NCBI RefSeq assembly: GCF_009932725.1
Contig: NZ_BLJU01000002.1
Span: 372,001-436,000, forward strand
DNA: 64,000 bases
Direction: 5' to 3'
Source: Pseudomonas yangonensis
Lineage (GTDB): Bacteria > Pseudomonadota > Gammaproteobacteria > Pseudomonadales > Pseudomonadaceae
Numbering within the stretch: the stretch's first letter is position 1; every line of letters starts with the position of its first letter. Below are positions 1 through 8,775 of the stretch, piece after piece. The notes below the pieces were generated by a model, which was given only the letters and a program-made list of their open reading frames with translations, did not search any database and was not told the origin of the DNA. Both the position numbers and the translations under genes were made by a program.

Positions 1-218
1 GACTTCACGTCGAGCCAAAGACCCTGGCCCCATTCTTCGCGCTTGTTCTGGCCATCGAACTGGCGGAAGTCACGGTTGAGATAGATGTTGGTAGCAGTGA
101 GGCTGGCGCTGCTGTCCTCGATGAAGGCCGCGTTGGCGAAGGGGGCAGCGCCGGTGGCGGCGATTGCCAGGCAGAGCAGGCGTACAGGCGGCAGGGCCTG
201 ACGTGAGGCTGCGAGCAT
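1..218 (-). CDS. OprD-family outer-membrane porin, N-terminal part only
   Basis: The window cuts this gene: only the first 72 codons are present, read leftwards from ATG at 216-218. A signal peptide (hydrophobic LLCLAIAATGAAPFANA) is followed by AFIEDSSASLTATNIYLNRDFR, the characteristic mature N-terminus of OprD-type substrate-specific channels. In P. aeruginosa the tricarboxylate porin OpdH lies divergent from a TctD/TctE two-component system, and the same arrangement is seen here, so an OpdH-like role in citrate or cis-aconitate uptake is inferred. The substrate cannot be read from this fragment. Confidence 0.85.
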   Translation of the reverse strand, partial: MLAASRQALPPVRLLCLAIAATGAAPFANAAFIEDSSASLTATNIYLNRDFRQFDGQNKREEWGQGLWLDVK

Positions 219-483
219 CTTGTGGTCTCCGTTTTTGTTCTTGTCGCCACCTGGCACCACTGCCAGGCGGCTTGAGCAGGTGGTTCGAGCCACCTTCGAT
301 CGATGCTATGAGGGCAAGCTTTCACTAGGCTTTCATGGCAAAAAGTTTTTCAGCGCCGGCGGCGAGGGCCTGCAAGGTCATTTAGAGGGCGTTTCGTTTG
401 CCGCTTTGGCATTTGAGCAATTCACAGAAGCCGCAGCGGCGCTAAACTGCGCGCCTTTGACGATGCTGCAGCTGGAGGTGGCG
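219..483. promoter_or_regulatory. Divergent intergenic region, porin / response regulator
   Basis: This 265-base region separates the divergent porin and response-regulator genes and must hold both promoters. TctD-type regulators usually activate the neighbouring porin, so a binding site is expected here, but I found no repeat clear enough to call one. The open frame that runs through it ahead of the regulator has no regulator-like sequence and is not taken as coding. Confidence 0.5.
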
Positions 484-1155
484 GTGCGGATTCTGCTGGT
501 CGAAGACCATCCGCAATTGGCGGAAAGCGTGGCCCAGGCGCTGAAGGGGGCCGGCTGGACGGTGGACGTGCTGCACGACGGCATTGCGGCTGACCTTGCG
601 CTTTGCAGCGAAGAGTACGCTTTGGCAATCCTCGATATCGGCCTGCCGCGCCTGGACGGTTTTGCGGTTCTGGCGCGCCTGCGTGATCGCGGCCAGACCC
701 TGCCCGTACTCATATTGACCGCGCGTGGCGAGGTCAAGGACCGTGTGCATGGCCTCAATCTCGGCGCCGATGACTATCTGGCCAAGCCCTTCGAGTTGAG
801 CGAACTGGAGGCACGGGTCAAAGCTCTGCTGCGGCGTAGTGTGCTCGGCGGCGAGCAATTGCAGCGCTGTGGTGATCTGGTCTATGACCTGGGTACGCGC
901 CGTTTCAGCCTCGATGGCGAGGCTCTGAGCCTTACCGCCCGCGAGCAGGCGGTACTGGAGGCGATGATTGCCAGGCCGGGCCGGGTGATGAGCAAGGAGC
1001 AACTGGCGGCGCAGGTGTTTGGCCTGGACGAGGATGCCAGCCCGGATGCCATCGAAATCTACATTCACCGCCTGCGCAAGAAGCTCGAAGGCCGTGCCGT
1101 GCGTATCGTCACTTTCCGCGGTCTCGGTTACCTGCTGGAGGCGGTCGAGGCATGA
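484..1155 (+). CDS. tctD: OmpR-family response regulator, TctD-like
   Basis: This is a 223-aa two-component response regulator. The receiver domain (about 1-115) has the acidic pair E7-D8, the phospho-acceptor D51 in LAILDIGLPRLDG, and the switch lysine in LAKPFE. A C-terminal winged helix (about 125-220) with the YIHRLRKKLEGR recognition region follows. I chose GTG at 484 because GGAGGT lies four bases upstream and because it gives the standard MRILLVEDH start; an open frame continues upstream but does not resemble a regulator. The stop overlaps the sensor-kinase start by four bases. Adjacency to an OprD-type porin and a 2CSK_N kinase supports TctD (tricarboxylate response), inferred from synteny with P. 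aeruginosa. Confidence 0.85.
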   Translation: MRILLVEDHPQLAESVAQALKGAGWTVDVLHDGIAADLALCSEEYALAILDIGLPRLDGFAVLARLRDRGQTLPVLILTARGEVKDRVHGLNLGADDYLAKPFELSELEARVKALLRRSVLGGEQLQRCGDLVYDLGTRRFSLDGEALSLTAREQAVLEAMIARPGRVMSKEQLAAQVFGLDEDASPDAIEIYIHRLRKKLEGRAVRIVTFRGLGYLLEAVEA

Positions 1156-2549
1156 GTCGTGGCGCCAGCCTGCGCGGGCGTCTGTTGCGGCGTTTGGCGC
1201 TGCTGCTGTCGCTGATTCTGTTGCTGAGCAGCTTCAGTGCCTATTGGAGTGCTCGCCGTGCAGCGGATACGGCCTATGACCGTACGCTGTTGGCGTCGGC
1301 GCGGGCGGTGGCCGATGGTCTGTATGCCGATGATGGCCGGCTGCGCGCGAATATTCCTTACGTAGCGCTGGATACCTTCGCCTACGACAGTGCCGGGCGC
1401 ATCTATTACCAGGTGCTCGATCTGCAGGGCAATCAGGTTTCCGGTTACGAGGACCTGCCGCCAGCGCCGCCGGGCACTCCGCGCACCGACGATTACCCGG
1501 CTCTGGCGCACTTCTACGATGCCCAGTATCGCAACCAGGGTGTGCGCGTGGTCAGCCTGCTGCAGCCGGTCAGCGAACCGCAGCTCAACGGCATTGCCGA
1601 AATCCGCGTAGCGGAAACCCAGGGCGCGCGTGAGCGCATGGCACGTGAGCTGTTGATTGGAACCCTGTGGCGCATGGGACTGCTTTCGGTCAGCGCATTG
1701 TTGCTGGTGTGGCTGGCCGTGAACCTGGCCTTGCGCCCGCTGGAAGCGCTGCGCCGGGAGGTGGCCGAGAGAGCCAGCGATGACCTGCAGCCCCTGCCGG
1801 GCAGCGGCCTGCCACGCGAGGTACTGCCGCTGGTGGAAACGCTCAACCAGTTCAACGAGCGCTTGCAAGGCCTGTTTGAACGCCAGTCGCAATTCATCGC
1901 CGATGCAGCCCATGAGTTACGTACGCCGCTGGCGGCGCTCAAGGCGCGAATAACCCTGGGCTTGCGCGCCGAGCAACCCGAGGAGTGGCGCAACACGCTG
2001 GAGCAGGCGGCCCAGCAAGGTGATCGCCTGACGTCGCTGGCCAATCAGCTGCTGTCCCTGGCGCGTATCGAGAGCGGCGCCCGGGCCATTACCGAAGGGG
2101 GCGCTCAGCGTATAGACCTGAGCCAGCTGGCTCGCGAACTGGGTCTGGCCATGGCGCCTCTGGCTCACGCCCGTGGCGTTGCGCTGGCCCTGGAGGCTGA
2201 GCAGCCGGTGTGGATCGATGGCGAGCCAACGCTGCTCAATGAGCTGTTGAACAATTTGTTGGATAACGCGCTGGCGCATACGCCAGCTGGCGGAAATCTC
2301 ATCATCCGCGCCTTGGCCCCCGCCGTGCTGGAGGTCGAGGACGACGGGCCGGGCATTCCCGAAGCGGAGCACGAGAAAGTCTTCGAACGTTTCTACCGGC
2401 GTAGCCGTCTGGGCAATGGAGCGGGCCTTGGCTTGGCCATCGTCGGTGAGATTTGCCGCGCCCATCAGGCCAGAATCAGCCTGCATCAGGCGCAGCCACA
2501 CGGCCTGCGGGTACGTGTCGAGTTTCCCCCGTCAGTGACTGAGACTTAG
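1152..2549 (+). CDS. tctE: Sensor histidine kinase, TctE-like
   Basis: This is a 465-aa inner-membrane kinase. A first membrane helix (about 13-32) precedes a periplasmic domain (33-165) resembling the 2CSK_N sensor of TctE/QseC-type kinases. A second helix (about 172-192), a short HAMP-like linker, HisKA with phospho-histidine H254 in DAAHELRTPL, and HATPase_c motifs (NLLDNALAHTP, DDGPGIP, GAGLGLAIV) follow. It starts four bases inside the regulator gene, so the two are translationally coupled. Its 3' end overlaps the convergent binding-protein gene by 18 bases. The likely ligand is a tricarboxylate, inferred from the neighbouring porin; no tctABC transporter is visible in this window. Confidence 0.87.
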   Translation: MSRGASLRGRLLRRLALLLSLILLLSSFSAYWSARRAADTAYDRTLLASARAVADGLYADDGRLRANIPYVALDTFAYDSAGRIYYQVLDLQGNQVSGYEDLPPAPPGTPRTDDYPALAHFYDAQYRNQGVRVVSLLQPVSEPQLNGIAEIRVAETQGARERMARELLIGTLWRMGLLSVSALLLVWLAVNLALRPLEALRREVAERASDDLQPLPGSGLPREVLPLVETLNQFNERLQGLFERQSQFIADAAHELRTPLAALKARITLGLRAEQPEEWRNTLEQAAQQGDRLTSLANQLLSLARIESGARAITEGGAQRIDLSQLARELGLAMAPLAHARGVALALEAEQPVWIDGEPTLLNELLNNLLDNALAHTPAGGNLIIRALAPAVLEVEDDGPGIPEAEHEKVFERFYRRSRLGNGAGLGLAIVGEICRAHQARISLHQAQPHGLRVRVEFPPSVTET

Positions 2550-3287
2550 CGGCTGCTGGATCTCCAGCAGGTACTGGGAAACCTTGCCGCTGTCGCGCAG
2601 TTGCTTGAGACCGAGGTTGAAGCGCTGCATCAGCTCGACATTGCCATGCACGTTGCGTGATAGCAGCAGATACATGCTGGCGCTGTGCAGCGGCCTGGGG
2701 TGAAAGCTCAGGCGCTGGCGCTCGGCGGCAGTGAACTTTCGGTGCAGCAGGTCGAAGCCTACCACCTTGTCGACCGGAAACAGATCGATGCGCCCGGCGA
2801 GCAATTGACGTAGACCCTGTTCATCGCTGGTCAGGCGCACCACCTGGAGTTCGCCGGCCGCTTCGGCGCGGCGAAAGGCGTCGCCGTGATCATAGCCGCG
2901 TGTCACGGCGATGCGCAGGCCGCGCAGATCTTTGATGTCGTGCCAGTCGAAGGCGAGATCCTTGCGGTAAAACAGGTGATAACCGCTTTCGACTACCGCA
3001 TCGCTGATGAGAAAGTGCTTCGCGCGTTCAGGGCTGTAAAACCAGACAGCGCTGCCTCGGCGCAGGCCTTGCTCGGCAATTTTCAGAGAGCGTGCCCAGG
3101 GGTGAAACTCCCATTGCACGTCGATGCCCTGCAGCGCGAACGCCTCGGCGACAATGCGTGACGCGACACCATGGTGGGGCAGGCTTTCGCCCTGATAGGG
3201 TGGCCATTCGCCGTTGGTAAGGCGCACTCGCTCGGCAGCCTGGACGCTGCCGAACAACAGGACGAGCAGGACGAATGCAAAACGCAT
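2532..3287 (-). CDS. Periplasmic substrate-binding protein (SBP_bac_3 type)
   Basis: This 251-aa protein has a signal peptide (MRFAFVLLVLLFGSVQA) and then one periplasmic binding-protein fold of the amino-acid ABC type: RLTNGEWPPYQGE at the start, LRGLRIAVTRGYDHGD in the middle, and a second lobe to the end. No permease or ATPase gene is adjacent. Stand-alone proteins of this group are common in Pseudomonas and their ligands are mostly unknown, so it may be an orphan binding protein or sensor. AGGAAG sits ahead of the ATG. The last 18 bases overlap the sensor-kinase 3' end on the opposite strand. Confidence 0.8.
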   Translation of the reverse strand: MRFAFVLLVLLFGSVQAAERVRLTNGEWPPYQGESLPHHGVASRIVAEAFALQGIDVQWEFHPWARSLKIAEQGLRRGSAVWFYSPERAKHFLISDAVVESGYHLFYRKDLAFDWHDIKDLRGLRIAVTRGYDHGDAFRRAEAAGELQVVRLTSDEQGLRQLLAGRIDLFPVDKVVGFDLLHRKFTAAERQRLSFHPRPLHSASMYLLLSRNVHGNVELMQRFNLGLKQLRDSGKVSQYLLEIQQPLSLSH

Positions 3288-3352
3288 GGCTCTACTTCCT
3301 CAGGCAATCGACTGGAGTGTAGAGGCAGTTCGCCATCCGTGGCGAGATGCAT

Positions 3353-4189
3353 TTATTGCAGCATGCTCATGGCCGCTTCCATTGCCGCAGACAGGTCTTC
3401 GTCGGCCTGCATATCGACCTGCGGGTCCAGGCCGAGCTTGGCGAAGGCGGGTACCTTGCTCCAGTCCAGCTGCGTGTAAGGGTGCGTACTGCCCAGATAG
3501 CTCTGCAGAGTGGCCACCTGAACGATGTCCACGTAATCGGCCTTGGCCGAATCGCGGCTGAAGTTCAGATACTGGCTGGGCACGATGGCGATGGGCTCGG
3601 GAAATTCCCAGGTGCGCAGGATCTTGTCGCCGATGATCGGATGAATCTGTTCGATCACGTGGTTGAGGCTGATTGAATCGGCCAGCAGCTCGTTGTGCTC
3701 CTCGGCATAGGTGAGAATCGGCAATACGCCGATCTGGTGCACCAGGCCGGCGAGGGTGGCCTGATCGGGCATCAGGCGCGTGTAGTGGCGGCACAATACG
3801 TGGCAGATGCCGGCGATCTCGGTGCTCTTGTTCCACACTTCGCGCATCTTGCGGTCGACTACGTCGCTGGTGGCCTGGAACATCTGCTCCATGGCCAGGC
3901 CGGTGGCCAGGTTGCAGGTGTAGTTGATGCCCAGGCGACTGACCGCCATCTGCAGGTCGGTGATCTCCTTGCTGCTGCGCAGCAGCGGGCTGTTGACCAC
4001 CTTGATGATGCGTGCGGTCAGGGCTGCGTCGTTGCCGATCACCTTGCTGATCTGAGGAATGCCCACGTTGGGGTCTTCCGCAGCTTCGCGAACCTGCAGT
4101 GCCACTTCAGGCAGGGTGGGCAGCACCAGCTCATCGTTTTCGATGGCGTGGATCAGTTCCTGTTGGACTTTTTCAGCAAGCTTGCTCAT
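3353..4189 (-). CDS. HDOD-domain protein
   Basis: This is a 278-aa cytoplasmic protein made almost entirely of one HDOD domain (about 15-215), with the family landmarks LPTLPEVALQVREAAEDPN, AALTARIIKVVNSPLLR and LVHQIGVLPIL. HDOD is a relative of the HD hydrolase fold that has lost the metal-binding residues. It serves as a signalling or scaffold module in stress, motility and biofilm control. There is no attached GGDEF, EAL or receiver domain. It is a single gene between the binding-protein gene and ygfZ, all on the minus strand but separated by about 50-65 bases, so co-transcription with ygfZ is possible. Confidence 0.85.
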   Translation of the reverse strand: MSKLAEKVQQELIHAIENDELVLPTLPEVALQVREAAEDPNVGIPQISKVIGNDAALTARIIKVVNSPLLRSSKEITDLQMAVSRLGINYTCNLATGLAMEQMFQATSDVVDRKMREVWNKSTEIAGICHVLCRHYTRLMPDQATLAGLVHQIGVLPILTYAEEHNELLADSISLNHVIEQIHPIIGDKILRTWEFPEPIAIVPSQYLNFSRDSAKADYVDIVQVATLQSYLGSTHPYTQLDWSKVPAFAKLGLDPQVDMQADEDLSAAMEAAMSMLQ

Positions 4190-4236
4190 TAAAGGCTCTC
4201 TATAGGCGGCCCGATGCGGCGGCGCCAGGACGTTAA

Positions 4237-5178
4237 TCAGCGCTGGATTTCCTTGTCGGCATCCAGCTGGTAAGGCAAATCGAGCAGGGTCATCGTCGGG
4301 CCGTCAGCGCGGCCAAGGTGAATGCGGCCGTCGCCCACGGCGTCCTCCTGCAGTACGGCGAGCAGTTCGATGGCATCGCCGGCCTGAGCGGCCAGCACCA
4401 CTTCGCCGACGCTGGAGCCATGCACCGGGGAGAACAATTCAACGCCGACGGCCGGTAGCTCCTGGGCGACCAGGCGCAGGCGCTGCAGGCGGCGCTTGAG
4501 CTTACCCAGGTATTGCATGCGCGCGACGATCTCCTGGCCGGTATAGCAGCCCTTCTTGAAGCTCACGCCGCCCAGGGCCTGCAGGTTGATCATTTGTGGG
4601 ATGAACAACTCGCGGGTCGCACCGAACACCTGGCCGACGCCGGCACGCACCTGAGCCAGCAACCAGTCGTTCAGCGGAGCCTGCGGCAGCAGGGCCGCCA
4701 GGCGGCCTTGCAACTGTTCGGCTTCAGTGGCCGGAGCCCAGAGTTCCGCACGGCCGTCGCTCAGGCGCACGGCCAATAGCTGCCCAGCGCTGGTGACGGA
4801 GTCGCTGGCAGCACCCAGTTGCAGGCCAAGCTCGTTGAGCATGGCGTCGCCGCCGGCCAGGCCAAAACGGACCCAGGCGGCGCTTTCATCGCTGAGCTTG
4901 GATTTGGAGAACACCGCGTATTTCTGCAGGTCGGCCTGCTGCGATTCGATCAGCTCGCGCGCCATGGCCAATAGATAGCCATCGTCCACCTGAACGACGC
5001 GAAAGCTCGACAGCATGCGACCCTTGGGCGTACAGCGGGCGCCCAGGCTGGATTGGCCGGCATTCAGGTAATTGAGGTTGCAGGTCACTTGGCCCTGCAG
5101 GAACTTGGCCGCATCCGCGCCGCGTACGGCTAGCAGGCCTTCGTGATCGAGGAGGGTGAAGTAAGCGCTATCGGCCAT
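4237..5178 (-). CDS. ygfZ: Folate-binding Fe-S cluster repair protein YgfZ
   Basis: This 313-aa homologue of E. coli YgfZ is related to the glycine-cleavage T protein. YgfZ binds tetrahydrofolate and helps maintain certain iron-sulfur enzymes and tRNA-modifying MiaB. The diagnostic KGCYTGQE motif, with its essential cysteine, lies at 209-216. The N-terminal [19 protein letters not shown] and [11 protein letters not shown] segments are typical. It is divergent from sdhE, an arrangement also known in P. aeruginosa. No strong ribosome-binding site is visible before the ATG, although the N-terminus aligns with the family. Confidence 0.93.
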   Translation of the reverse strand: MADSAYFTLLDHEGLLAVRGADAAKFLQGQVTCNLNYLNAGQSSLGARCTPKGRMLSSFRVVQVDDGYLLAMARELIESQQADLQKYAVFSKSKLSDESAAWVRFGLAGGDAMLNELGLQLGAASDSVTSAGQLLAVRLSDGRAELWAPATEAEQLQGRLAALLPQAPLNDWLLAQVRAGVGQVFGATRELFIPQMINLQALGGVSFKKGCYTGQEIVARMQYLGKLKRRLQRLRLVAQELPAVGVELFSPVHGSSVGEVVLAAQAGDAIELLAVLQEDAVGDGRIHLGRADGPTMTLLDLPYQLDADKEIQR

Positions 5179-5323
5179 GGTGCAAATCGAATCACAGGAT
5201 AAAGGTCAGGGGCGTCATCATAGTAGGCGTGGTAGGGCGTTGTCAGCGCAATTGCACAGCGTCTCGGTGAACAGCGAGGCAATTCGCCGTTATACTGCCG
5301 TCCTCGTTCGAGGAGTCCGTTGC

Positions 5324-5578
5324 ATGGTTGAGCAAAGTGAACTGAATCGCCTGTTCTGGCATAGCCGTCGTGGCATGCTGGAGCTGGATGTACTGCTGGT
5401 GCCTTTCGTCCAGGATGTCTACCCGAGCCTGGATGCAGAGAACCAGGCGCGCTACCGCAAACTGCTGGAGTGCGAGGATCAGGACATGTTCGGCTGGTTC
5501 ATGCAGCGCGGCGAGCCTGAGGATGCCGACCTGCGCCACATCGTGCGCATGATCCTGGATCGTGTCCAACCCAAGTGA
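5324..5578 (+). CDS. sdhE: Succinate dehydrogenase FAD assembly factor SdhE (CptB/YgfY)
   Basis: This 84-aa protein promotes covalent attachment of FAD to SdhA and other flavoproteins. The RGMLELD signature (residues 16-22, the conserved RGxxE flavinylation motif) and the [14 protein letters not shown] segment are diagnostic. I took ATG at 5324 because AGGAG lies nine bases upstream; the longer open frame back to 5177 has no such signal. The ygfX frame starts 17 bases before this stop, a conserved overlap also known as the cptB-cptA pair. Confidence 0.95.
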   Translation: MVEQSELNRLFWHSRRGMLELDVLLVPFVQDVYPSLDAENQARYRKLLECEDQDMFGWFMQRGEPEDADLRHIVRMILDRVQPK

Positions 5579-6029
5579 CGTCTTCGAGAGCCGCTGGCAG
5601 CCATCACGCTGGTTGTTGAGGCTCTATCTGGCGGTCCTGGCGCTGGCTCTGCTGGCGCCCTGGCTAGCCGACATCCCCCTCTGGTCGAAACTGTTTTCAC
5701 CTTTTCCGTGTCTGGCGCACGCAGCCTGGGTGCTGCCGCGGCACGTTCTGCTGACGGCACCGCAGGCCGTTACCGGTTTGCGTCGTGATGCGTTCGGCTG
5801 GCATCTATACAGTGCTGCCAACGGCTGGCAGGCGGTTCAACTGCGCCCCGATAGTCTGGCGTTGCCGCTGGCAGTGGTGTTGCGTTATCGCGTGCCGGGT
5901 CAGCGGATCAGTCGTGGGCTGTGCATCGCACGTGATGCGCTGGCGCCCGAACAGCATCGGCGCCTGCGCCTGCGTTTGAAGTTCAGTCGGCGACGCTGGG
6001 CTGAGCCTGGGGTGTCGGCACCAGAATAG
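5562..6029 (+). CDS. ygfX: YgfX/CptA-family membrane protein
   Basis: This is a 155-aa protein with two closely spaced hydrophobic segments near the N-terminus (about 17-37 and 45-62) and a basic cytoplasmic tail, as in YgfX. YgfX was reported as the toxin of a membrane-associated toxin-antitoxin pair with SdhE/CptB that affects MreB/FtsZ; the toxin role is debated. It starts at a GTG inside sdhE with a 17-base overlap, so it is translationally coupled. It also overlaps the convergent nadB 3' end by 47 bases (5983-6029), so its last 15 codons are antisense to nadB. Confidence 0.78.
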   Translation: MSNPSDVFESRWQPSRWLLRLYLAVLALALLAPWLADIPLWSKLFSPFPCLAHAAWVLPRHVLLTAPQAVTGLRRDAFGWHLYSAANGWQAVQLRPDSLALPLAVVLRYRVPGQRISRGLCIARDALAPEQHRRLRLRLKFSRRRWAEPGVSAPE

Positions 6030-7614
6030 TGTCGCGGGCTTCGGCCAACTGCTCGGGGTAATCGAGGGTATAGTGCAGGCCGCGGCTTTCATGGCGCTGC
6101 ATGGCCGAACGGATCATCAGCTCGGCGACCAGTGCCAGATTGCGCAATTCGATCAGATCGCGACTGACCTTGTAGTTCGAGTAGAACTCATCGATTTCGT
6201 CCAGCAGCAGGCGTACGCGATGCTGCGCGCGCTGCAGGCGCTTGTTGGTCCGCACGATGCCGACATAGTCCCACATGAAGCGGCGCAACTCGTCCCAGTT
6301 GTGCGCGATGATCACGTCCTCATCCGAGTCGGTCACCTGGCTGGCATCCCAGCAGGGCAGGTTGTCGGGCATGCCGATGGTATCCAGGTGTTGCACGATA
6401 TCGGCGCAGGCCGAGCGGGCGTAGACGAAGCATTCGAGCAGCGAGTTGCTGGCCATGCGGTTGGCACCATGCAGGCCGGTGAAGCTGGTCTCGCCGATGG
6501 CATACAGCCCCGGCACGTCGGTGCGGCCATGCCGATCGACCACGACGCCGCCACAGGTGTAATGCGCGGCCGGCACCACCGGGATGGCCTGTTTGGTGAT
6601 GTCGATGCCAAAGCCAAGGCAGCGTTCGTAGACGGTGGGAAAGTGATTCTTGATGAACTCCGCCGGCTTGTGACTGATATCCAGATAGACGCAGTCGATC
6701 CCCAGGCGCTTCATTTCATGGTCGATGGCGCGGGCGACGATGTCGCGCGGTGCCAGTTCGGCACGCTCATCGAAGCGCTGCATGAAGCGTTCGCCATTGG
6801 GCAGCTTGAGCAGGCCGCCCTCACCGCGAACGGCTTCGGTGACGAGGAAGCTCTTGGCCTGCGGGTGATACAGGCAGGTGGGGTGGAACTGGTTGAACTC
6901 CAGGTTGCCGACGCGGCAGCCGGCACGCCAGGCCATGGCGATACCATCGCCACAGGCGCCGTCTGGGTTGCTGGTGTAGAGATAGACCTTGGCGGCACCG
7001 CCGGTGGCGAGAATCACGAAGCGTGCGCTGAAGGTGTCGACTTCGCCGCAGGCGCGATCCAGTACGTAAGCGCCCAGGCAGCGCTCGCCATCCAGGCCGA
7101 GTTTGCGCTCGGTGATGAGGTCGACGGCAACGCGCTGTTCCAGCAATTCGATATTCGAGCGCTGGCGGGCCTGCTCCAGTAGCGTATTGAAGATCGCCGC
7201 GCCGGTGGCATCGGCTGCGTGAATGATGCGCCGATGGCTGTGGCCGCCTTCGCGGGTCAAATGGAACTCGAAACCACCGTCCTCGCGTGCCGTTTCATCG
7301 TCACGGGTAAAGGGTACGCCTTGATCGATCAGCCATTGGATGGCTTCGCGGCTGTGTTCTACCGTGAAGCGCACGGCGTCTTCGCGGCACAACCCCGCGC
7401 CGGCATCGAGGGTATCGGCGACGTGGGATTCGACCGTGTCGGTGTCGTCCAGTACGGCTGCCACGCCGCCTTGCGCCCAGTAGGTTGAACCATTGGCCAG
7501 ATTGCCTTTGCTCAAAACCGCAATGCGCAGATGGGTCGGCAGGGTGAGGGCGAGGGTCAGGCCGGCAGCGCCGCTGCCGATGACCAGAACATCGTGCTGG
7601 AAGTGGTGGCTCAT
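5983..7614 (-). CDS. nadB: L-aspartate oxidase NadB
   Basis: This 543-aa flavoenzyme oxidises L-aspartate to iminoaspartate, the first step of de novo NAD synthesis. The N-terminal FAD Rossmann motif GSGAAG lies at 13-18. [22 protein letters not shown] and [10 protein letters not shown] follow, as in the succinate dehydrogenase/fumarate reductase flavoprotein family. I chose ATG at 7614 ([15 protein letters not shown]); the open frame runs a further 80 codons upstream with no homology. It is divergent from algU, as in P. aeruginosa. Confidence 0.95.
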   Translation of the reverse strand: MSHHFQHDVLVIGSGAAGLTLALTLPTHLRIAVLSKGNLANGSTYWAQGGVAAVLDDTDTVESHVADTLDAGAGLCREDAVRFTVEHSREAIQWLIDQGVPFTRDDETAREDGGFEFHLTREGGHSHRRIIHAADATGAAIFNTLLEQARQRSNIELLEQRVAVDLITERKLGLDGERCLGAYVLDRACGEVDTFSARFVILATGGAAKVYLYTSNPDGACGDGIAMAWRAGCRVGNLEFNQFHPTCLYHPQAKSFLVTEAVRGEGGLLKLPNGERFMQRFDERAELAPRDIVARAIDHEMKRLGIDCVYLDISHKPAEFIKNHFPTVYERCLGFGIDITKQAIPVVPAAHYTCGGVVVDRHGRTDVPGLYAIGETSFTGLHGANRMASNSLLECFVYARSACADIVQHLDTIGMPDNLPCWDASQVTDSDEDVIIAHNWDELRRFMWDYVGIVRTNKRLQRAQHRVRLLLDEIDEFYSNYKVSRDLIELRNLALVAELMIRSAMQRHESRGLHYTLDYPEQLAEARDTILVPTPQAQPSVAD

Positions 7615-7734
7615 GTCCGAGTTCCGCGTGAAAGCGAGCCCTAGTATATAGAGAGGGGCAGCGGCACAATAGCCGGCCAGAGCCACATCATTATCCGCTA
7701 CGTGTCGGTCCTGCTGCGTCGAAGCCAATCTCGG

Positions 7735-7752
7735 ACATTGACTTGTCAATGT
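7735..7752. promoter_or_regulatory. 18-base palindrome, candidate operator
   Basis: ACATTGAC-TT-GTCAATGT forms two perfect 8-base arms around a 2-base centre, 121 bases upstream of the nadB start. It contains the half sites of an FNR/Anr box, but the spacing is two instead of four, so Anr is not expected to bind. The regulator is unknown. Confidence 0.4.
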
Positions 7753-7881
7753 ATGTCGGGGATGGCCGGAGGGCGAGTGAAACGAGCGCTGCTCATTTCC
7801 TAGTCCTCGCTTGCCCTCGCCGTGCAGAGCCCTAGCTCGCGTATTTTGAAGCAACTCTTATGACCGACCGACGTGTTCTGG

Positions 7882-7908
7882 GAACTTTTTTAGTCTTTAA
7901 GGTTCCAT
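7882..7908 (+). promoter_or_regulatory. Candidate AlgU-dependent promoter, distal
   Basis: GAACTT (-35) is followed after 16 bases by TCCAT (-10), close to the AlgU/RpoE consensus GAACTT-N16/17-TCTGA. The site lies about 255 bases upstream of algU and fits the known autoregulated distal promoter of the operon. Confidence 0.6.
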
Positions 7909-8077
7909 AGTGGGTCGCCCATATAAGGGAGAGCGCTTGCGCGTGCCTGCATCTGAAGTCAGCGGAGGGTGTACGGAAATGAGCAGCGATAAGATTATTT
8001 GCACTAGCGGAGACGTTTCGCTGGCGCCATTCCAGGCAGAGAGAAGAAAACTCTGCGGGAAGCTTGCTTGGAGGGGA

Positions 8078-8104
8078 GAACTTTTGCGTAAGGCCCGAGT
8101 CTAT
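8078..8104 (+). promoter_or_regulatory. Candidate AlgU-dependent promoter, proximal
   Basis: GAACTT at 8078-8083, a 16-base spacer and TCTAT at 8100-8104 match the AlgU consensus better than the distal site. It sits about 60 bases upstream of the algU start, where P. aeruginosa has its proximal autoregulated promoter. Confidence 0.72.
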
Positions 8105-8163
8105 CTTGGCAAGTTGATTCGCTTACGGGCGCAAACCTCCTCCAAGCGTAACGAGGAGAGTGC

Positions 8164-8745
8164 ATGCTAACCCAGGAAGATGATCAGCAGCTGGTCGAGC
8201 GAGTGCAGCGTGGTGACAAGCGTGCCTTCGATCTGTTGGTGCTGAAGTATCAGCACAAAATCCTCGGTTTGATCGTGCGATTCGTGCACGACACCCACGA
8301 GGCTCAGGATGTCGCTCAGGAGGCGTTCGTAAAAGCCTACCGGGCGTTGGGAAACTTTCGCGGTGACAGCGCGTTCTATACATGGCTGTACCGCATCGCC
8401 ATCAACACGGCGAAGAATTATCTGGTGTCCCGCGGTCGGCGGCCGCCAGATAGTGATGTCAGTAGCGATGACGCGGAGTTCTATGACGGCGACCATGCCC
8501 TCAAGGATATCGAGTCACCGGAGCGGGCATTGCTGCGCGACGAGATCGAAGCCACCGTGCATCGAACCATCGCACAGCTGCCGGATGACCTGCGCACGGC
8601 TTTGACCCTGCGTGAGTTCGAAGGCTTGAGTTACGAGGACATTGCCAGCGTCATGCAATGTCCCGTGGGTACGGTACGTTCGCGGATTTTCCGTGCACGT
8701 GAGGCAATTGATAAGTCCCTGCAACCTTTGTTGCAGGAAGCCTAA
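8164..8745 (+). CDS. algU: RNA polymerase sigma factor AlgU (RpoE/AlgT)
   Basis: This 193-aa ECF sigma factor controls envelope stress and, in many pseudomonads, alginate genes. Region 2 (YQHKILGLIVRFVHDTHEAQDVAQEAFVKAYR) and region 4 (LREFEGLSYEDIASVMQCPVGTVRSRIFRARE) are both complete. Length and sequence match P. aeruginosa AlgU closely. The protein is normally sequestered at the membrane by MucA, encoded 30 bases downstream. ATG at 8164 is preceded by GAGGAG. Two AlgU-type promoters upstream imply positive autoregulation. Confidence 0.97.
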   Translation: MLTQEDDQQLVERVQRGDKRAFDLLVLKYQHKILGLIVRFVHDTHEAQDVAQEAFVKAYRALGNFRGDSAFYTWLYRIAINTAKNYLVSRGRRPPDSDVSSDDAEFYDGDHALKDIESPERALLRDEIEATVHRTIAQLPDDLRTALTLREFEGLSYEDIASVMQCPVGTVRSRIFRAREAIDKSLQPLLQEA

Positions 8746-8775
8746 GGCAGCGGCGACAGCCAAGAGAGGTACGCC

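Larger units (their letters stand above)
7615..8163. promoter_or_regulatory. nadB-algU divergent control region
   Basis: This 549-base gap between the divergent nadB and algU genes holds two AlgU-type promoter sequences (annotated separately) and an 18-base perfect inverted repeat at 7735-7752. An 86-codon open frame from 7910 crosses both promoter signals and lacks any family resemblance, so I read the region as a regulatory leader. AlgU transcription in P. aeruginosa is known to start from several promoters in the equivalent region. Confidence 0.7.

Noticed and set aside
5562..5578. Possible frameshift joining sdhE and ygfX
   Set aside because: The overlapping arrangement is conserved in this gene pair, and both proteins have normal ends.
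7910..8170. 86-codon frame upstream of algU
   Set aside because: It crosses the proximal AlgU promoter, overlaps the algU start, and has no recognisable sequence; treated as leader.
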